Source: Brumimicrobium mesophilum (lineage in GTDB: Bacteria > Bacteroidota > Bacteroidia > Flavobacteriales_D > Crocinitomicaceae). From it: a DNA stretch of 64,000 nucleotides. Both the position numbers and the translations under genes were made by a program. Shown here in pieces: positions 37,154 through 46,997 of the stretch. The notes beneath the pieces are model-generated. The model made no database searches, was not told where the DNA came from, and saw only the letters and a list, made by a program, of their open reading frames with translations. The stretch's first letter is position 1; each line of letters starts with the position of its first letter. Location: the NCBI RefSeq assembly GCF_003025005.1, contig NZ_PVSS01000005.1, forward strand, positions 1 through 64,000, in the 5' to 3' direction.

Positions 37154-37705
37154 CTATTTTTTTGTAAATGGAAATTTAAATGCATCTAACAATGCTTTCG
37201 CTTCTTCATCAGATTCTGCTGAAGTTACAAAAGTAATATCCATTCCTAAAATTTTATTTACTTTATCAATATCGATTTCCGGGAAAATAATATGTTCTTT
37301 AACCCCCATATTAAAATTACCACGTCCATCAAAACCTCTTGCTGGAACTCCTTTGAAGTCACGAGTACGAGGTAGAGCAACTGAAATCAGTCTGTCTAAA
37401 AATTCGTACATGTTATCTCCACGTAGAGTAACTTTAGTTCCAATCGGCATTCCTTTTCTTAATTTAAAGTTAGAAACGTCTTTCTTTGAAACTGTTGCTA
37501 TAGGTTTTTGTCCTGTTATTGCAGTAATGTCTTCAAGTGCTCCATCAATGATTTTCTTATCAGCTACTGCTTCTCCAATACCTTGAGATAAAATAATTTT
37601 CTCAATTTTAGGAACACGCATAACAGATTTGAAACCAAATTGTTTTTGCAAGGCAGGAATAACTTCCTCCGAATACTGCTTTCTAAGTCTTGGTGTATAA
37701 CTCAT
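37154..37705 (-). CDS. rplE: 50S ribosomal protein L5
   Basis: This 183-residue L5 joins 5S rRNA to the central protuberance and contacts P-site t[35 protein letters not shown] and [16 protein letters not shown] are conserved. Its ATG overlaps the rplX stop by one base (TAATG), which suggests coupled translation. Confidence 0.98.
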   Translation of the reverse strand: MSYTPRLRKQYSEEVIPALQKQFGFKSVMRVPKIEKIILSQGIGEAVADKKIIDGALEDITAITGQKPIATVSKKDVSNFKLRKGMPIGTKVTLRGDNMYEFLDRLISVALPRTRDFKGVPARGFDGRGNFNMGVKEHIIFPEIDIDKVNKILGMDITFVTSAESDEEAKALLDAFKFPFTKK

Positions 37706-38022
37706 TACTTAATTTCTTCTCCTGATTTCTTAGCGAATCGAACTAGCTTTCCATCCTTGTTTTTCTTACGTCCAACTTTTGTTGGTTCGTTGTTAAATAC
37801 AAGCATGAGGTTGGAAATGTGAAGACCCGCTTCTTTCTCTACAATACCACCTTGAGGGTTCGCTGCATCTGGTTTAGTGTGACGTTTTACAACGTTAACA
37901 CCTTCCACAAGCACGCGCTCTTTTTTTCTGTCTATAGAAAGGACTTTTCCGTCCTGACCACGATGTTCACCGCTAATTACCTTAACAGTGTCACCAACTT
38001 TAATGTGTAATTTCTTTTGCAT
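37705..38022 (-). CDS. rplX: 50S ribosomal protein L24
   Basis: This 105-residue L24 is a KOW-domain assembly starter of the 50[21 protein letters not shown] is the KOW motif, and [11 protein letters not shown] and [16 protein letters not shown] are standard. It lies 12 bp after rplN. Confidence 0.98.
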   Translation of the reverse strand: MQKKLHIKVGDTVKVISGEHRGQDGKVLSIDRKKERVLVEGVNVVKRHTKPDAANPQGGIVEKEAGLHISNLMLVFNNEPTKVGRKKNKDGKLVRFAKKSGEEIK

Positions 38023-38034
38023 GACTTTTTAGTT

Positions 38035-38403
38035 TTAAAGCACCTCTGGTGCTAATGAAACAATTTTCATGTAATTCTTATCACGTAACTCTCTAGCTAC
38101 TGGTCCGAAAATACGAGTTCCTCTCATTTCATTTGCTTGGTTTAATATAACCACAGCATTATCATCGAAGCGAATATAAGATCCATCTGGACGACGAATT
38201 TCTTTCTTCACTCTTACTACCACAGCCTTGGCTACTTGTCCTTTTTTGACAGCACCAGAGGGCATTGCGCTCTTGACAGAAACCACTATTTTATCTCCAA
38301 TAGAAGCGTAACGACGTTTTGTACCTCCGAGAACTCGGATACACAATACCTCTTTCGCGCCACTATTGTCGGCTACTGCAAGTCTTGATTCTTGTTGTAT
38401 CAT
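38035..38403 (-). CDS. rplN: 50S ribosomal protein L14
   Basis: This 122-residue L14 is at the subunit interface. [20 protein letters not shown], the [20 protein letters not shown] core and [20 protein letters not shown] are conserved. It is 10 bp after rpsQ in the spc operon. Confidence 0.98.
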   Translation of the reverse strand: MIQQESRLAVADNSGAKEVLCIRVLGGTKRRYASIGDKIVVSVKSAMPSGAVKKGQVAKAVVVRVKKEIRRPDGSYIRFDDNAVVILNQANEMRGTRIFGPVARELRDKNYMKIVSLAPEVL

Positions 38404-38413
38404 TTCTTAATGA

Positions 38414-38671
38414 TTATTTGGCTCTTTCTAAAATTTCTACTAATCTCCAATTCTTTGTCTTAGACAAAGGTCGGCACTCACGAATTGTTACTGTATCACC
38501 TATGTTACAGTCATTTTTTTCATCGTGGGCTACAAATTTAGTAGATTTTTTGATAAACTTACCATATTTAAGGTGTTTTACTTTTCGCTCAACTGTAATT
38601 ACGATGGATTTATCCATCAAATCACTAGTTACGACACCCGTTCTTTCTTTTCTTAAATGTTGATTTTCCAT
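38414..38671 (-). CDS. rpsQ: 30S ribosomal protein S17
   Basis: This 85-residue OB-fold S17 stabilises the 5' domain of 16S r[43 protein letters not shown] and the [15 protein letters not shown] end are conserved. It is 26 bp after rpmC. Confidence 0.98.
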   Translation of the reverse strand: MENQHLRKERTGVVTSDLMDKSIVITVERKVKHLKYGKFIKKSTKFVAHDEKNDCNIGDTVTIRECRPLSKTKNWRLVEILERAK

Positions 38672-38697
38672 ATCAAGGCATTTTCTAAATTACAAGC

Positions 38698-38892
38698 TTA
38701 AGCTTGATTGTTTCTTTTAGTCAACTCCGTATTTAATCTTGCGATAGTCTTTCTCAACATCTTAATTTGCATTGGATTTTCTAACGGTGACACTTTATGT
38801 GTCAAAGTTATTTTAGCAATCTTTTCAGATGTTGTGTCAAGACGATCTTTAAGATCGTTTAGCGACAATTGAGTGATTTCTTCTTGTTTCAT
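38698..38892 (-). CDS. rpmC: 50S ribosomal protein L29
   Basis: This 64-residue L29 is a two-helix protein at the tunnel exit. SLNDLKDRLDTTSEKIAKIT and the LENPMQIKMLRKTIARLNTE helix are typical. It is 8 bp after rplP. Confidence 0.96.
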   Translation of the reverse strand: MKQEEITQLSLNDLKDRLDTTSEKIAKITLTHKVSPLENPMQIKMLRKTIARLNTELTKRNNQA

Positions 38893-38900
38893 TTGTTTTA

Positions 38901-39329
38901 TTATTTTCCTGGAACTACATAATCGTTACGTGTAACGAATTTACATTTTACCGGAAGCTTTTGAGCTGCTAAACGAAGCGCTTCTTTAGCTGTTTCGTAA
39001 GACACTCCGTCTGCTTCAAATAAAATTCGTCCTGGTTTAACAACAGCAACCCAGTGACTTGGTGCACCTTTCCCTTTACCCATACGAACCTCTGCAGGCT
39101 TCGATGTAACAGGCTTGTCTGGGAAGATACGTATCCAAACTTTTCCCTCTCTCTTCATGTATCTCGTAACGGCTATACGTGAAGCTTCGATTTGTCTGGA
39201 TGTAATCCATGCTGGCTCCAAGGTTTTTAGTCCAAAAGAACCAAAAGCAACAGTACTTCCTCTATGAGCAAGTCCAGTGTTTCGGCCTTTCATGGCTTTT
39301 CTAAATTTGGTTTTCTTTGGTGATAACAT
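38901..39329 (-). CDS. rplP: 50S ribosomal protein L16
   Basis: This 142-residue L16 is near the A-site tRNA elbow. [38 protein letters not shown] and [19 protein letters not shown] are conserved. It is 26 bp after rpsC. Confidence 0.98.
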   Translation of the reverse strand: MLSPKKTKFRKAMKGRNTGLAHRGSTVAFGSFGLKTLEPAWITSRQIEASRIAVTRYMKREGKVWIRIFPDKPVTSKPAEVRMGKGKGAPSHWVAVVKPGRILFEADGVSYETAKEALRLAAQKLPVKCKFVTRNDYVVPGK

Positions 39330-39355
39330 CTTTCAGTACTTTTTAAGAATTCAAC

Positions 39356-40066
39356 TTATTTTTTCTTTCTCTTATTAGGAGCGCCGCGGCGACCACCTTT
39401 CTTTTGAGACTCAAGTCCAATGTTAGGTGAAAGATCGCGTTTACCAAAAATCTCACCTTTACAGATCCATACCTTAATTCCGATACGACCGTAAGTTGTG
39501 TGAGCTTCTGCTAAAGCATAATCAATGTCTGCTCTAAACGTATGCAATGGAGTTCTACCATCTTTATACATTTCATCACGTGCCATTTCAGCTCCGTTCA
39601 AACGACCAGAAATCTTAACTTTGATTCCTTCTGCACCCATTCTCATAGTAGATGCGACTGACATTTTAATAGCTCTACGGAAAGAGATACGAGCTTCAAT
39701 TTGACGAGCAATGTTATCCGCAACTAAATGAGCATCCAACTCTGGACGTTTGATCTCAAATATGTTGATTTGGATTTCTTTGTTTGTCAATTTTTTTAAC
39801 TCCTCTTTAAGCTTATCTACCTCTTGTCCACCTTTACCAATAATCACTCCTGGACGTGAAGTATTGATAGTAACAGTAACCAACTTTAAAGTTCTTTCGA
39901 TGATAATTTTAGAGATACTAGCACGTGATAAACGAGCATTTAAGTATTTTCTGATTTTATCGTCCTCAACAATTTTATCCGCATAGTCAGATCCACCGTA
40001 CCAGTTAGAATCCCAACCGTGGATGTAACCTAATCTATTCCCTATTGGATTAGTTTTTTGTCCCAT
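39356..40066 (-). CDS. rpsC: 30S ribosomal protein S3
   Basis: This 236-residue S3 has a KH domain ([18 protein letters not shown]) and the C-terminal [18 protein letters not shown] part, at the mRNA entry. It ends in a lysine/arginine-rich tail. It is 3 bp after rplV. Confidence 0.98.
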   Translation of the reverse strand: MGQKTNPIGNRLGYIHGWDSNWYGGSDYADKIVEDDKIRKYLNARLSRASISKIIIERTLKLVTVTINTSRPGVIIGKGGQEVDKLKEELKKLTNKEIQINIFEIKRPELDAHLVADNIARQIEARISFRRAIKMSVASTMRMGAEGIKVKISGRLNGAEMARDEMYKDGRTPLHTFRADIDYALAEAHTTYGRIGIKVWICKGEIFGKRDLSPNIGLESQKKGGRRGAPNKRKKK

Positions 40067-40069
40067 ATC

Positions 40070-40468
40070 CTAATTTTTAACTCCGTCCACAACTAAACGT
40101 ACGTGGTTAGATCGTTTTCTAATTCTGTTAGCTCTTCCTTGAGCCCTTGGTTGAATTCTCTTCAACATTCCGGCTTGTGACACTTCAATAGTTTTCACAA
40201 CTAACTCTTCATCTTCCAAACTTTTGTCTTCATTTTTAGCTTCCCAGTTAGCTATTGCTGAACGCAATAACGTTGAAAGGCTTTTTGAAGCATCTTTTGG
40301 ATTATGTTGTAATATATTTAACGCCTTATTTACTTCTACTCCACGAATAAGATCAGCAACTAATCTCATTTTTCTTGGAGCGATTGGAGAGTTCTTAAGC
40401 GATGCAAACGCAATCGACTTATTTGCTTCCTTTCTTTCTTCGGCTTTTAATCTTTTTCTAGCACCCAT
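40070..40468 (-). CDS. rplV: 50S ribosomal protein L22
   Basis: This 132-residue L22 reaches into the exit tunnel by its beta hairpin. [17 protein letters not shown] and the [19 protein letters not shown] loop are the signatures. The N-terminal 20 residues are a lysine-rich extension. It is 15 bp after rpsS. Confidence 0.97.
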   Translation of the reverse strand: MGARKRLKAEERKEANKSIAFASLKNSPIAPRKMRLVADLIRGVEVNKALNILQHNPKDASKSLSTLLRSAIANWEAKNEDKSLEDEELVVKTIEVSQAGMLKRIQPRAQGRANRIRKRSNHVRLVVDGVKN

Positions 40469-40483
40469 GATATGAAGTTTTAG

Positions 40484-40762
40484 TTATCTTCTTTTATCTT
40501 TCTTATTACCGCCATGTCCTCTGAAGTTACGCGTTGGCGCAAATTCTCCAAATTTATGTCCTACCATATTTTCAGTACAAAAAACTGGAATAAATTTATT
40601 CCCATTGTGTACTGCTATTGTGAATCCAACAAAATCAGGAGTAATTGTAGAGGCACGAGACCAAGTTTTAATTACACTTTTAGATTTTGAGGATTGTGCT
40701 GTTTCCACTTTTTGCACTAACTTATAGTGCACAAATGGTGGTTTCTTTAATGACCTACTCAT
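40484..40762 (-). CDS. rpsS: 30S ribosomal protein S19
   Basis: This 92-residue S19 lies in the 30S head. [33 protein letters not shown] and [18 protein letters not shown] are conserved. It is 3 bp after rplB in the S10 operon. Confidence 0.98.
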   Translation of the reverse strand: MSRSLKKPPFVHYKLVQKVETAQSSKSKSVIKTWSRASTITPDFVGFTIAVHNGNKFIPVFCTENMVGHKFGEFAPTRNFRGHGGNKKDKRR

Positions 40763-40765
40763 ATC

Positions 40766-41590
40766 CTATTTCTTTCTTTTCTCGATGATAAACTTATCTG
40801 AATATTTCTTAGCAGAACGCGTTTTGAATCCTTTTGCAGGAATACCATTACGTGATCTTGGGTGTCCACCTGAGTGACGACCTTCACCACCACCCATTGG
40901 GTGATCGACAGGATTCATCACTACCCCTCTAACACGAGGACGACGGCCTAACCATCTTGAACGCCCAGCTTTACCAGAAACAGATAAACTGTGATCATGG
41001 TTAGATACTGAACCAATAGTTGCTAAACAAGTAGTTAAGATCATACGAACTTCACTTGATGGCATTTTTAAAATACCAAACTTCCCTTCTCTAGCGATAA
41101 GTTGAGCAGATGTTCCTGCACCACGTGCAATAACACCACCTTTTCCAGGTGTCATCTCAACATTGTGAACTGTTGTTCCTAAAGGAATGTCACCAATATA
41201 CATGGCATTACCCCTTACTGGAGTAGCATTCTTTCCAGACAACACAGTGTCACCAACTTGTAAACCCTCAGGAGCGATAATATAACGCTTCTCACCATCT
41301 TTGTAAAAAAGTAACGCAATATTTGCTGTACGATTTGGATCGTACTCAATACTTTTCACAGTCGCAGGAATATCCGCTTTATCTCTTTTGAAGTCGATAA
41401 TACGGTATTTTTGCTTGTGACCACCACCGATATAACGCATTGTCATACGACCAGAATTGTTACGTCCACCAGACTTCTTTCTAGAAGCTAATAGAGACTT
41501 TTCTGGACGAGATGTTGTTATCTCAGAATAATCACTGATGAGTTTGTGTCTCTGCCCTGGAGTTGTAGGCTTGAATTTTTTAAGACTCAT
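40766..41590 (-). CDS. rplB: 50S ribosomal protein L2
   Basis: This 274-residue L2 is needed for subunit joining and peptidyl transfer. [20 protein letters not shown], the SH3-like core, and [18 protein letters not shown] with its key histidine are complete. It is 13 bp after rplW. Confidence 0.98.
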   Translation of the reverse strand: MSLKKFKPTTPGQRHKLISDYSEITTSRPEKSLLASRKKSGGRNNSGRMTMRYIGGGHKQKYRIIDFKRDKADIPATVKSIEYDPNRTANIALLFYKDGEKRYIIAPEGLQVGDTVLSGKNATPVRGNAMYIGDIPLGTTVHNVEMTPGKGGVIARGAGTSAQLIAREGKFGILKMPSSEVRMILTTCLATIGSVSNHDHSLSVSGKAGRSRWLGRRPRVRGVVMNPVDHPMGGGEGRHSGGHPRSRNGIPAKGFKTRSAKKYSDKFIIEKRKK

Positions 41591-41603
41591 TTCTTTTAAT
41601 TAA

Positions 41604-41900
41604 TTAAACATTAGTAAACAGATCAATCGTCTCTCCTTCTGCAACAGTTACAATAGCTTTTTTGAATTTACTACTGCGTTGCTCAACGATACCTTTGTTA
41701 GTAAATTTAACAGAGGGTTTTCCACCGCCATAATTCATCGTGCGAACAGCTTCAACTGTTACGCCATACATGTTCTCGACGGCCTTTTTAATTTCAATCT
41801 TATTAGCTTTATGATCTACTACGAAAGTGAAACGATTGTTCATTTCACTATCCATAGTTGCTTTCTCGGTAATAAGAGGCTTTTTTATAATTGTGTACAT
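41604..41900 (-). CDS. rplW: 50S ribosomal protein L23
   Basis: This 98-residue L23 docks trigger factor and SRP at the tunnel exit. MYTIIKKPLITEKATMDSE and the NKIEIKKAVENMYGVTVEAV core are typical. I use the ATG at 41900; an upstream TTG would add two residues and lies against the rplD stop. Confidence 0.97.
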   Translation of the reverse strand: MYTIIKKPLITEKATMDSEMNNRFTFVVDHKANKIEIKKAVENMYGVTVEAVRTMNYGGGKPSVKFTNKGIVEQRSSKFKKAIVTVAEGETIDLFTNV

Positions 41901-41906
41901 CACCAA

Positions 41907-42533
41907 TTAGTTTAAAATCTTTTCAATTACATCAACTGCATCTTTTGCAATTACAATTTTTCTTGCATTCAACACATCGTAAGTGTTAAGTGAGTCAGCA
42001 GAAACAACCTTAGTATTACTTAGGTTTTTCGCCGATTTGTATGCGTTATCGCTATCAGCTCCAACTACAAACAAAACTTTCTCATTTTCCAATTTCAACG
42101 CTGTCAAAACTGATAAAAACTCTTTTGTTTTTGGTGTGTCAAACTTAAGTCCATCAAGGATAAGAATTCCTTCCCCTTTTGCTTTAAGAGACAATGCAGA
42201 TCTTCTTGCTACTCTTTTCAACTTTGTATTAAGTTTGAAACGGTAGTTTCTTGGACGTGGTCCAAAAGCACGACCTCCACCTCTAAAGATTGGACTTTTA
42301 ATAGAACCAGCACGTGCTGTACCTGTTCCTTTTTGCTTTTTAATTTTTCTAGTACTTCCAGAAATGTCAGCTCTTTCTTTAGACTTGTGCGTTCCTTGAC
42401 GTTGGTTAGCCAAGTATTGCTTTACATCTAAGTAAATTGCGTGATCATTTGGTTCAATTCCGTAAATTGAATCAGATAGTGTTACCTTATCTGAAGTAGC
42501 TTTACCTTTTGTATCTAATACTTTTGCTTCCAT
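41907..42533 (-). CDS. rplD: 50S ribosomal protein L4
   Basis: This 208-residue L4 has an extended tunnel loop (KIKKQKGTGTARAGSIKSPI, GGGRAFGPRPRNY). In E. coli it represses the S10 operon; no leader structure was recognised here. Its ATG overlaps the rplC stop by one base. Confidence 0.98.
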   Translation of the reverse strand: MEAKVLDTKGKATSDKVTLSDSIYGIEPNDHAIYLDVKQYLANQRQGTHKSKERADISGSTRKIKKQKGTGTARAGSIKSPIFRGGGRAFGPRPRNYRFKLNTKLKRVARRSALSLKAKGEGILILDGLKFDTPKTKEFLSVLTALKLENEKVLFVVGADSDNAYKSAKNLSNTKVVSADSLNTYDVLNARKIVIAKDAVDVIEKILN

Positions 42534-43147
42534 TACTTCTCAATTATTACTGTTGAACCTTTAGCTCCTGGTATAGAACCTTTAACTACTAAAATGTTTT
42601 TGTCAGCCAAAACCTTAATTACTTGTAGGTTTTCGATAGTAACTCTTACGTTACCCATCTGACCGGCCATTTTCTTACCTTTAAATACTCGTCCCGGTGT
42701 AGAAGCCATTCCGACAGAACCTGGAGCTCTTCTCATGCTTTTTTGACCGTGAGACGTTTCAGACCCTCCAAAACCGTGTCTTCTAACAACACCTTGGAAA
42801 CCTTTACCTTTTGATGTTCCAGAAACACTAACTAGGTCTCCTTCTGCAAAAAATTCAGCATTTAAAACATCACCTGCTTTAAAGTCTTGCTCGTAACCAT
42901 CGAACTCAACTAAATCGCTTTTAGGCGTAGTATTTGCTTTTTTAAAGTGACCTTTCAAGGCATTAGGAGTGTTTTTTTCTTTACGCTCTCCAAAACCAAG
43001 TTGAATGGCATCATAACCATCTCTATCACTTGTTTTCACTTGTGTTACTACACAAGGACCAGCTTCTATCACTGTGCATGGTGTTGCCTTACCCTCGACA
43101 CTGTAGACACTAGTCATTCCGACTTTTCTTCCAATAATTCCTGGCAT
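42533..43147 (-). CDS. rplC: 50S ribosomal protein L3
   Basis: This 204-residue L3 is a starter of 50S assembly. MPGIIGRKVGMTSVYSVEG and the methylation-loop region GFGGSETSHGQKSMRRAPGS are conserved. It is 16 bp after rpsJ and overlaps rplD by one base. Confidence 0.98.
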   Translation of the reverse strand: MPGIIGRKVGMTSVYSVEGKATPCTVIEAGPCVVTQVKTSDRDGYDAIQLGFGERKEKNTPNALKGHFKKANTTPKSDLVEFDGYEQDFKAGDVLNAEFFAEGDLVSVSGTSKGKGFQGVVRRHGFGGSETSHGQKSMRRAPGSVGMASTPGRVFKGKKMAGQMGNVRVTIENLQVIKVLADKNILVVKGSIPGAKGSTVIIEK

Positions 43148-43163
43148 TCTTTCTTTATTATAA

Positions 43164-43469
43164 TTAAACTTTAATTTCTACGTCAACACCACTTGGTAAC
43201 TCTAAACGCATTAAAGCATCAACAGTTTTTGAAGACGAACTATAAATATCTAACAATCTCTTGTAAGAACATAATTCGAACTGCTCACGCGCTTTTTTGT
43301 TAACGTGTGGTGATTTCAATACAGTATAAATTCTTTTGTGCGTAGGAAGTGGAATTGGTCCACTTACTACTGCTCCAGTTGTTTTTACTGTTTTTACGAT
43401 TTTCTCAGCTGACTTGTCAACCAAGTTGTAATCGTAAGACTTTAATTTTATTCTAATTTTTTGACTCAT
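43164..43469 (-). CDS. rpsJ: 30S ribosomal protein S10
   Basis: This 101-residue S10 is also the NusE antitermination factor. [20 protein letters not shown] and [20 protein letters not shown] are conserved. It follows fusA by 10 bp. tuf is missing in between, so the str and S10 operons are joined directly. Confidence 0.98.
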   Translation of the reverse strand: MSQKIRIKLKSYDYNLVDKSAEKIVKTVKTTGAVVSGPIPLPTHKRIYTVLKSPHVNKKAREQFELCSYKRLLDIYSSSSKTVDALMRLELPSGVDVEIKV

Positions 43470-43479
43470 TACTTATAGA

Positions 43480-45588
43480 TTAAGCTGTAACATTTCCTTT
43501 AATTTTCGCGATCACATTGTCTGCAATGTTTCTTGGACAAATATCATAGTGAGCGAACTCCATAGTTGAAGTTGCACGTCCTGATGATACAGTTCTCAAA
43601 GTGGTTACATAACCAAACATTTCAGAAAGAGGAACGAATGCTTTGATAACTTTCGCACCATGACGGTCGTCCATTCCTTGCATTTGTCCACGTCTTCTAT
43701 TTAAATCCGCTACTATATCCCCCATATTTTCTTCTGGAGTAACAACCTCTAATTTCATGATTGGCTCAAGAAGTTGTGGGTTTGTTTTAGGAACTGCATG
43801 ACGATAAGCCATTTTTGCTGCTACCTCAAACGATAGAGAATCTGAATCGACAGCGTGGAAAGATCCATCAATCAACTCAACTTTAAGAGAATCCATTGGG
43901 TATCCAGCTAGAACACCATTTTTCATAGCAGTTTCAAAACCTTTTTGAACTGAAGGGATATATTCACGAGGAACGTTACCACCTTTAATGCTATTAATGA
44001 ATTCTAAACCTAATTTTTCTTTGTCATCTTGTGGGCTAATTTTCACAACTATATCTGCGAATTTACCACGTCCACCTGATTGTTTCTTGTAAGTTTCTCT
44101 GTGATCAACCGGTGTAGAAATCTGCTCTTTATAAGATACTTGAGGTTCACCTTCATTCACCTCTACTTTAAATTCACGTTTCAAACGGTCAATAAGTACT
44201 TCAAGGTGCAACTCTCCCATTCCTGAGATAATTGTTTGTCCAGAATCTTCGTTAGAAGTAATTTGGAATGTTGGATCCTCTTCAGATAACTTATTAAGTC
44301 CTACAGATAATTTTTCAACATCTGCCTTAGTTTTAGGCTCGATAGCGATACCAATTACTGGGTCTGGGAAATCCATTGATTCTAATACAATAGGATGTTT
44401 CTCATCACACAAAGTATCACCAGTACGAATATCTTTAAATCCTACAGCTGCTCCAATATCACCACAATCAAGCATATCTATTGCATTTTGCTTGTTTGCA
44501 TGCATTTGGAATAAACGAGAAATACGTTCTTTTTTATTAGTACGTGTATTGTAAACGTAAGAACCAGCTGGAATTTGTCCAGAATACGTTCTAACGAAAC
44601 ATAAACGACCAACGAAAGGATCCGTAGCAATTTTAAATGCTAAAGCAGACATAGGCTCATCAGTAGATGGTCTTCTTTTTTCCGTTTCTCCTGAATCAGG
44701 ATTAGTTCCTTCAATAGCTTCAACATCTAAAGGAGAAGGTAAGAATGCCATTACCGCATCTAAAAGTGTTTGAACACCTTTGTTTTTGAAGGCAGAACCA
44801 CACATAATTGGTGTGATAGCCATAGAAACAGTAGATTTTCTAATTGCTGCAATCATCTCATCTTCTGTAATTGAATCAGAATCTTCAAAGAATTTCTCCA
44901 TTAAAGCATCATCAGACTCAGCTACAGTTTCGATAAGGTAGTTTCTGTATTCAGCAACTTGTTCTTTCATATCCTCAGGCATTTCTACCTCAGTCCATGT
45001 CATCCCTAAATCTTCCTCATTCCAAACAAAAGCTTTGTTTACAATTAGGTCAACAACACCCTTAAAGTCATCCTCAGAACCGATTGGCAACTGAAGTGGA
45101 ACTGGTGTACCTCCTAATCTTTCTTTAATTTGGTTTACAGTTCCTAAAAAATCTGCACCAGCACGGTCCATTTTATTTACGAAACCGATTCTTGGAACAC
45201 CATATTTATTAGCTTGTCTCCAAACAGTCTCAGACTGTGGTTCAACACCTGAAGAAGCACAAAACAATGCTACAGCACCATCCAAAACACGTAATGAACG
45301 CTCTACCTCAACAGTAAAGTCAACGTGACCAGGAGTATCAATAATATTGATTTTGTATTCCTTATCTAAATATGTCCAAGATGCAGTAGTAGCAGCAGAA
45401 GTAATTGTAATACCTCTTTCTTGCTCTTGCTCCATCCAATCCATAACGGCAGCACCATCATGAACCTCACCAATTTTATGGCTAATTCCTGTATAATAAA
45501 GAATACGCTCCGTAGTTGTGGTTTTCCCAGCATCTACGTGCGCCATAATTCCGATGTTTCTCGTATATTTTAAATCTCTTTTTGCCAT
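43480..45588 (-). CDS. fusA: Translation elongation factor G
   Basis: This 702-residue EF-G drives translocation. G1 AHVDAGKTT (residues about 16-24), DTPGHVDF and NKMDRAGAD are intact. Domains II-V follow ([35 protein letters not shown]). It is 9 bp after rpsG. A second EF-G elsewhere cannot be excluded. Confidence 0.98.
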   Translation of the reverse strand: MAKRDLKYTRNIGIMAHVDAGKTTTTERILYYTGISHKIGEVHDGAAVMDWMEQEQERGITITSAATTASWTYLDKEYKINIIDTPGHVDFTVEVERSLRVLDGAVALFCASSGVEPQSETVWRQANKYGVPRIGFVNKMDRAGADFLGTVNQIKERLGGTPVPLQLPIGSEDDFKGVVDLIVNKAFVWNEEDLGMTWTEVEMPEDMKEQVAEYRNYLIETVAESDDALMEKFFEDSDSITEDEMIAAIRKSTVSMAITPIMCGSAFKNKGVQTLLDAVMAFLPSPLDVEAIEGTNPDSGETEKRRPSTDEPMSALAFKIATDPFVGRLCFVRTYSGQIPAGSYVYNTRTNKKERISRLFQMHANKQNAIDMLDCGDIGAAVGFKDIRTGDTLCDEKHPIVLESMDFPDPVIGIAIEPKTKADVEKLSVGLNKLSEEDPTFQITSNEDSGQTIISGMGELHLEVLIDRLKREFKVEVNEGEPQVSYKEQISTPVDHRETYKKQSGGRGKFADIVVKISPQDDKEKLGLEFINSIKGGNVPREYIPSVQKGFETAMKNGVLAGYPMDSLKVELIDGSFHAVDSDSLSFEVAAKMAYRHAVPKTNPQLLEPIMKLEVVTPEENMGDIVADLNRRRGQMQGMDDRHGAKVIKAFVPLSEMFGYVTTLRTVSSGRATSTMEFAHYDICPRNIADNVIAKIKGNVTA

Positions 45589-45597
45589 AACTTATCT

Positions 45598-46068
45598 TTA
45601 GAATCTGAAGTGTGAAAATGCTTTATTAGCTTCCGCCATTCTTAAAGTATCTTCTTTTTTCTTGTATGCACCACCTTCTTCTTTAGAAGCAGCAATAAAC
45701 TCGTTAGCTAAACGCTGAGCCATTGTTTTTTCGTTACGCTTACGAGAAAAAGTAATCATCCACTTCATAGCTAATGATTGTTTTCTTCCTTCACGTACAG
45801 GAGTAGGTATTTGGAAAGTCGCCCCACCAACACGTCTACTTCTTACTTCTACACTAGGAGTAATGTTTTCGATTGCTTTTTTAAACACATCCAAACCTTT
45901 TTGGTCTTCCAATTTACTTTCAACGATGTCAATTGCATCATAAAAGATTTTGAAAGAAGTGTTTTTCTTACCGTCAAGCATTAAGTTATTCACAAACTTT
46001 GTTACTTGAACGTCGTTAAACTTTGGATCCGGAAGGATCTCAATTTTTTTGGCCTTTTTTCTTCTCAT
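45598..46068 (-). CDS. rpsG: 30S ribosomal protein S7
   Basis: This 156-residue S7 starts assembly of the 30S head. The core [20 protein letters not shown] and [20 protein letters not shown] is conserved, with a [20 protein letters not shown] end. It is 10 bp after rpsL. Confidence 0.98.
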   Translation of the reverse strand: MRRKKAKKIEILPDPKFNDVQVTKFVNNLMLDGKKNTSFKIFYDAIDIVESKLEDQKGLDVFKKAIENITPSVEVRSRRVGGATFQIPTPVREGRKQSLAMKWMITFSRKRNEKTMAQRLANEFIAASKEEGGAYKKKEDTLRMAEANKAFSHFRF

Positions 46069-46078
46069 GACTTACGTT

Positions 46079-46453
46079 TTATTTTTTAGGTCTTTTAGTA
46101 CCATACTTAGAACGACGTTGTGTTCTTCCTTCAACACCCGCGGTATCTTCTGCACCACGAACGATATGATATCGAACACCCGGAAGATCTTTTACTCTTC
46201 CTCCTCGAACCAATACCATCGAGTGCTCTTGAAGGTTGTGACCTTCTCCACCGATGTAAGCATTGACTTCCTTACCATTTGTTAAACGTACTCTGGCTAC
46301 TTTTCTCATAGCTGAGTTAGGCTTCTTAGGTGTAGTGGTGTACACACGCACACATACTCCTTTACGCTGCGGACAAGAATCAAGTGCTGCTGACTTGCTC
46401 TTCTTCACCGGCGCTGTTCTTCCCTTGCGCACTAACTGTTGTATAGTTGGCAT
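46079..46453 (-). CDS. rpsL: 30S ribosomal protein S12
   Basis: This 124-residue S12 monitors decoding. [31 protein letters not shown] and [16 protein letters not shown] carry the lysines (K43 and K88 in E. coli numbering) whose mutation gives streptomycin resistance; here they are wild type. It is the first gene of the 32-gene cluster. Confidence 0.98.
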   Translation of the reverse strand: MPTIQQLVRKGRTAPVKKSKSAALDSCPQRKGVCVRVYTTTPKKPNSAMRKVARVRLTNGKEVNAYIGGEGHNLQEHSMVLVRGGRVKDLPGVRYHIVRGAEDTAGVEGRTQRRSKYGTKRPKK

Positions 46454-46485
46454 ATTTTTACATTAAATTTTTACAATAAATAATT

Positions 46486-46504
46486 CCTCAAAACTGCTTT
46501 GAGG
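46486..46504 (-). promoter_or_regulatory. Small hairpin at the start of the rpsL leader
   Basis: CCTCAAA and TTTGAGG form a 7-bp stem with a 5-nt loop. It lies just downstream of the promoter element, at or near the predicted 5' end of the transcript. A role in stability or regulation is possible. Confidence 0.35.
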
Positions 46505-46508
46505 GTTG

Positions 46509-46516
46509 CAAAAATA
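46509..46516 (-). promoter_or_regulatory. Minus-7 promoter element (TATTTTTG) for rpsL
   Basis: On the minus strand TATTTTTG matches TAnnTTTG, about 55 bp before rpsL. It is the best candidate for the main promoter of the ribosomal cluster. Confidence 0.5.
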
Positions 46517-46984
46517 AAAATATAATTTTAGAATACAATAGATTATCAAGAAAACTTCCTGATTTTTAACAAAGAAGTGTTGATTAAATTTCTTTGCCTT
46601 GTCTTAGATGACATTTTTTTCTGTTTTTAGGAATACAGAAAATTCGAGTTAGAATTTTTATTCCGAGAAAGGAATTATCTATCACTTTACTCTTCGAAAG
46701 CAAATATAATTAATATTTGGATTATTTATAAAAAGAAGTAGAAAAATTTAAAAAAACTACGAGGTAAATACTCAATGGAGCTTTACAACAAAAAAAATCA
46801 CTAAGATTAATACTCCAAAAAGATTGTGAAAAATCTTGATTCACTTTTCACCTAGCCAACCAACACCCTACCAATAAACTTCAAATCAATAGTTATATGC
46901 TTTTTATGCATCTAATCAATACTAACTATATGACTGGGATGTGTAAAAAGAATTTTAAAACCTTACAACATCAAAGGTTATTTT
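46517..46984. other. AT-rich divergent spacer, no gene seen
   Basis: About 470 bp lie between the rpsL promoter and the helicase promoter. I see no gene, no clear hairpin and no known RNA. The helicase promoter element is at its right end. Confidence 0.5.
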
Positions 46985-46992
46985 TATCTTTG
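46985..46992 (+). promoter_or_regulatory. Minus-7 promoter element (TATCTTTG) of the helicase
   Basis: TATCTTTG ends 5 bp before the ATG at 46998. The transcript should begin at or almost at the start codon. Confidence 0.55.
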
Positions 46993-46997
46993 TTTTT

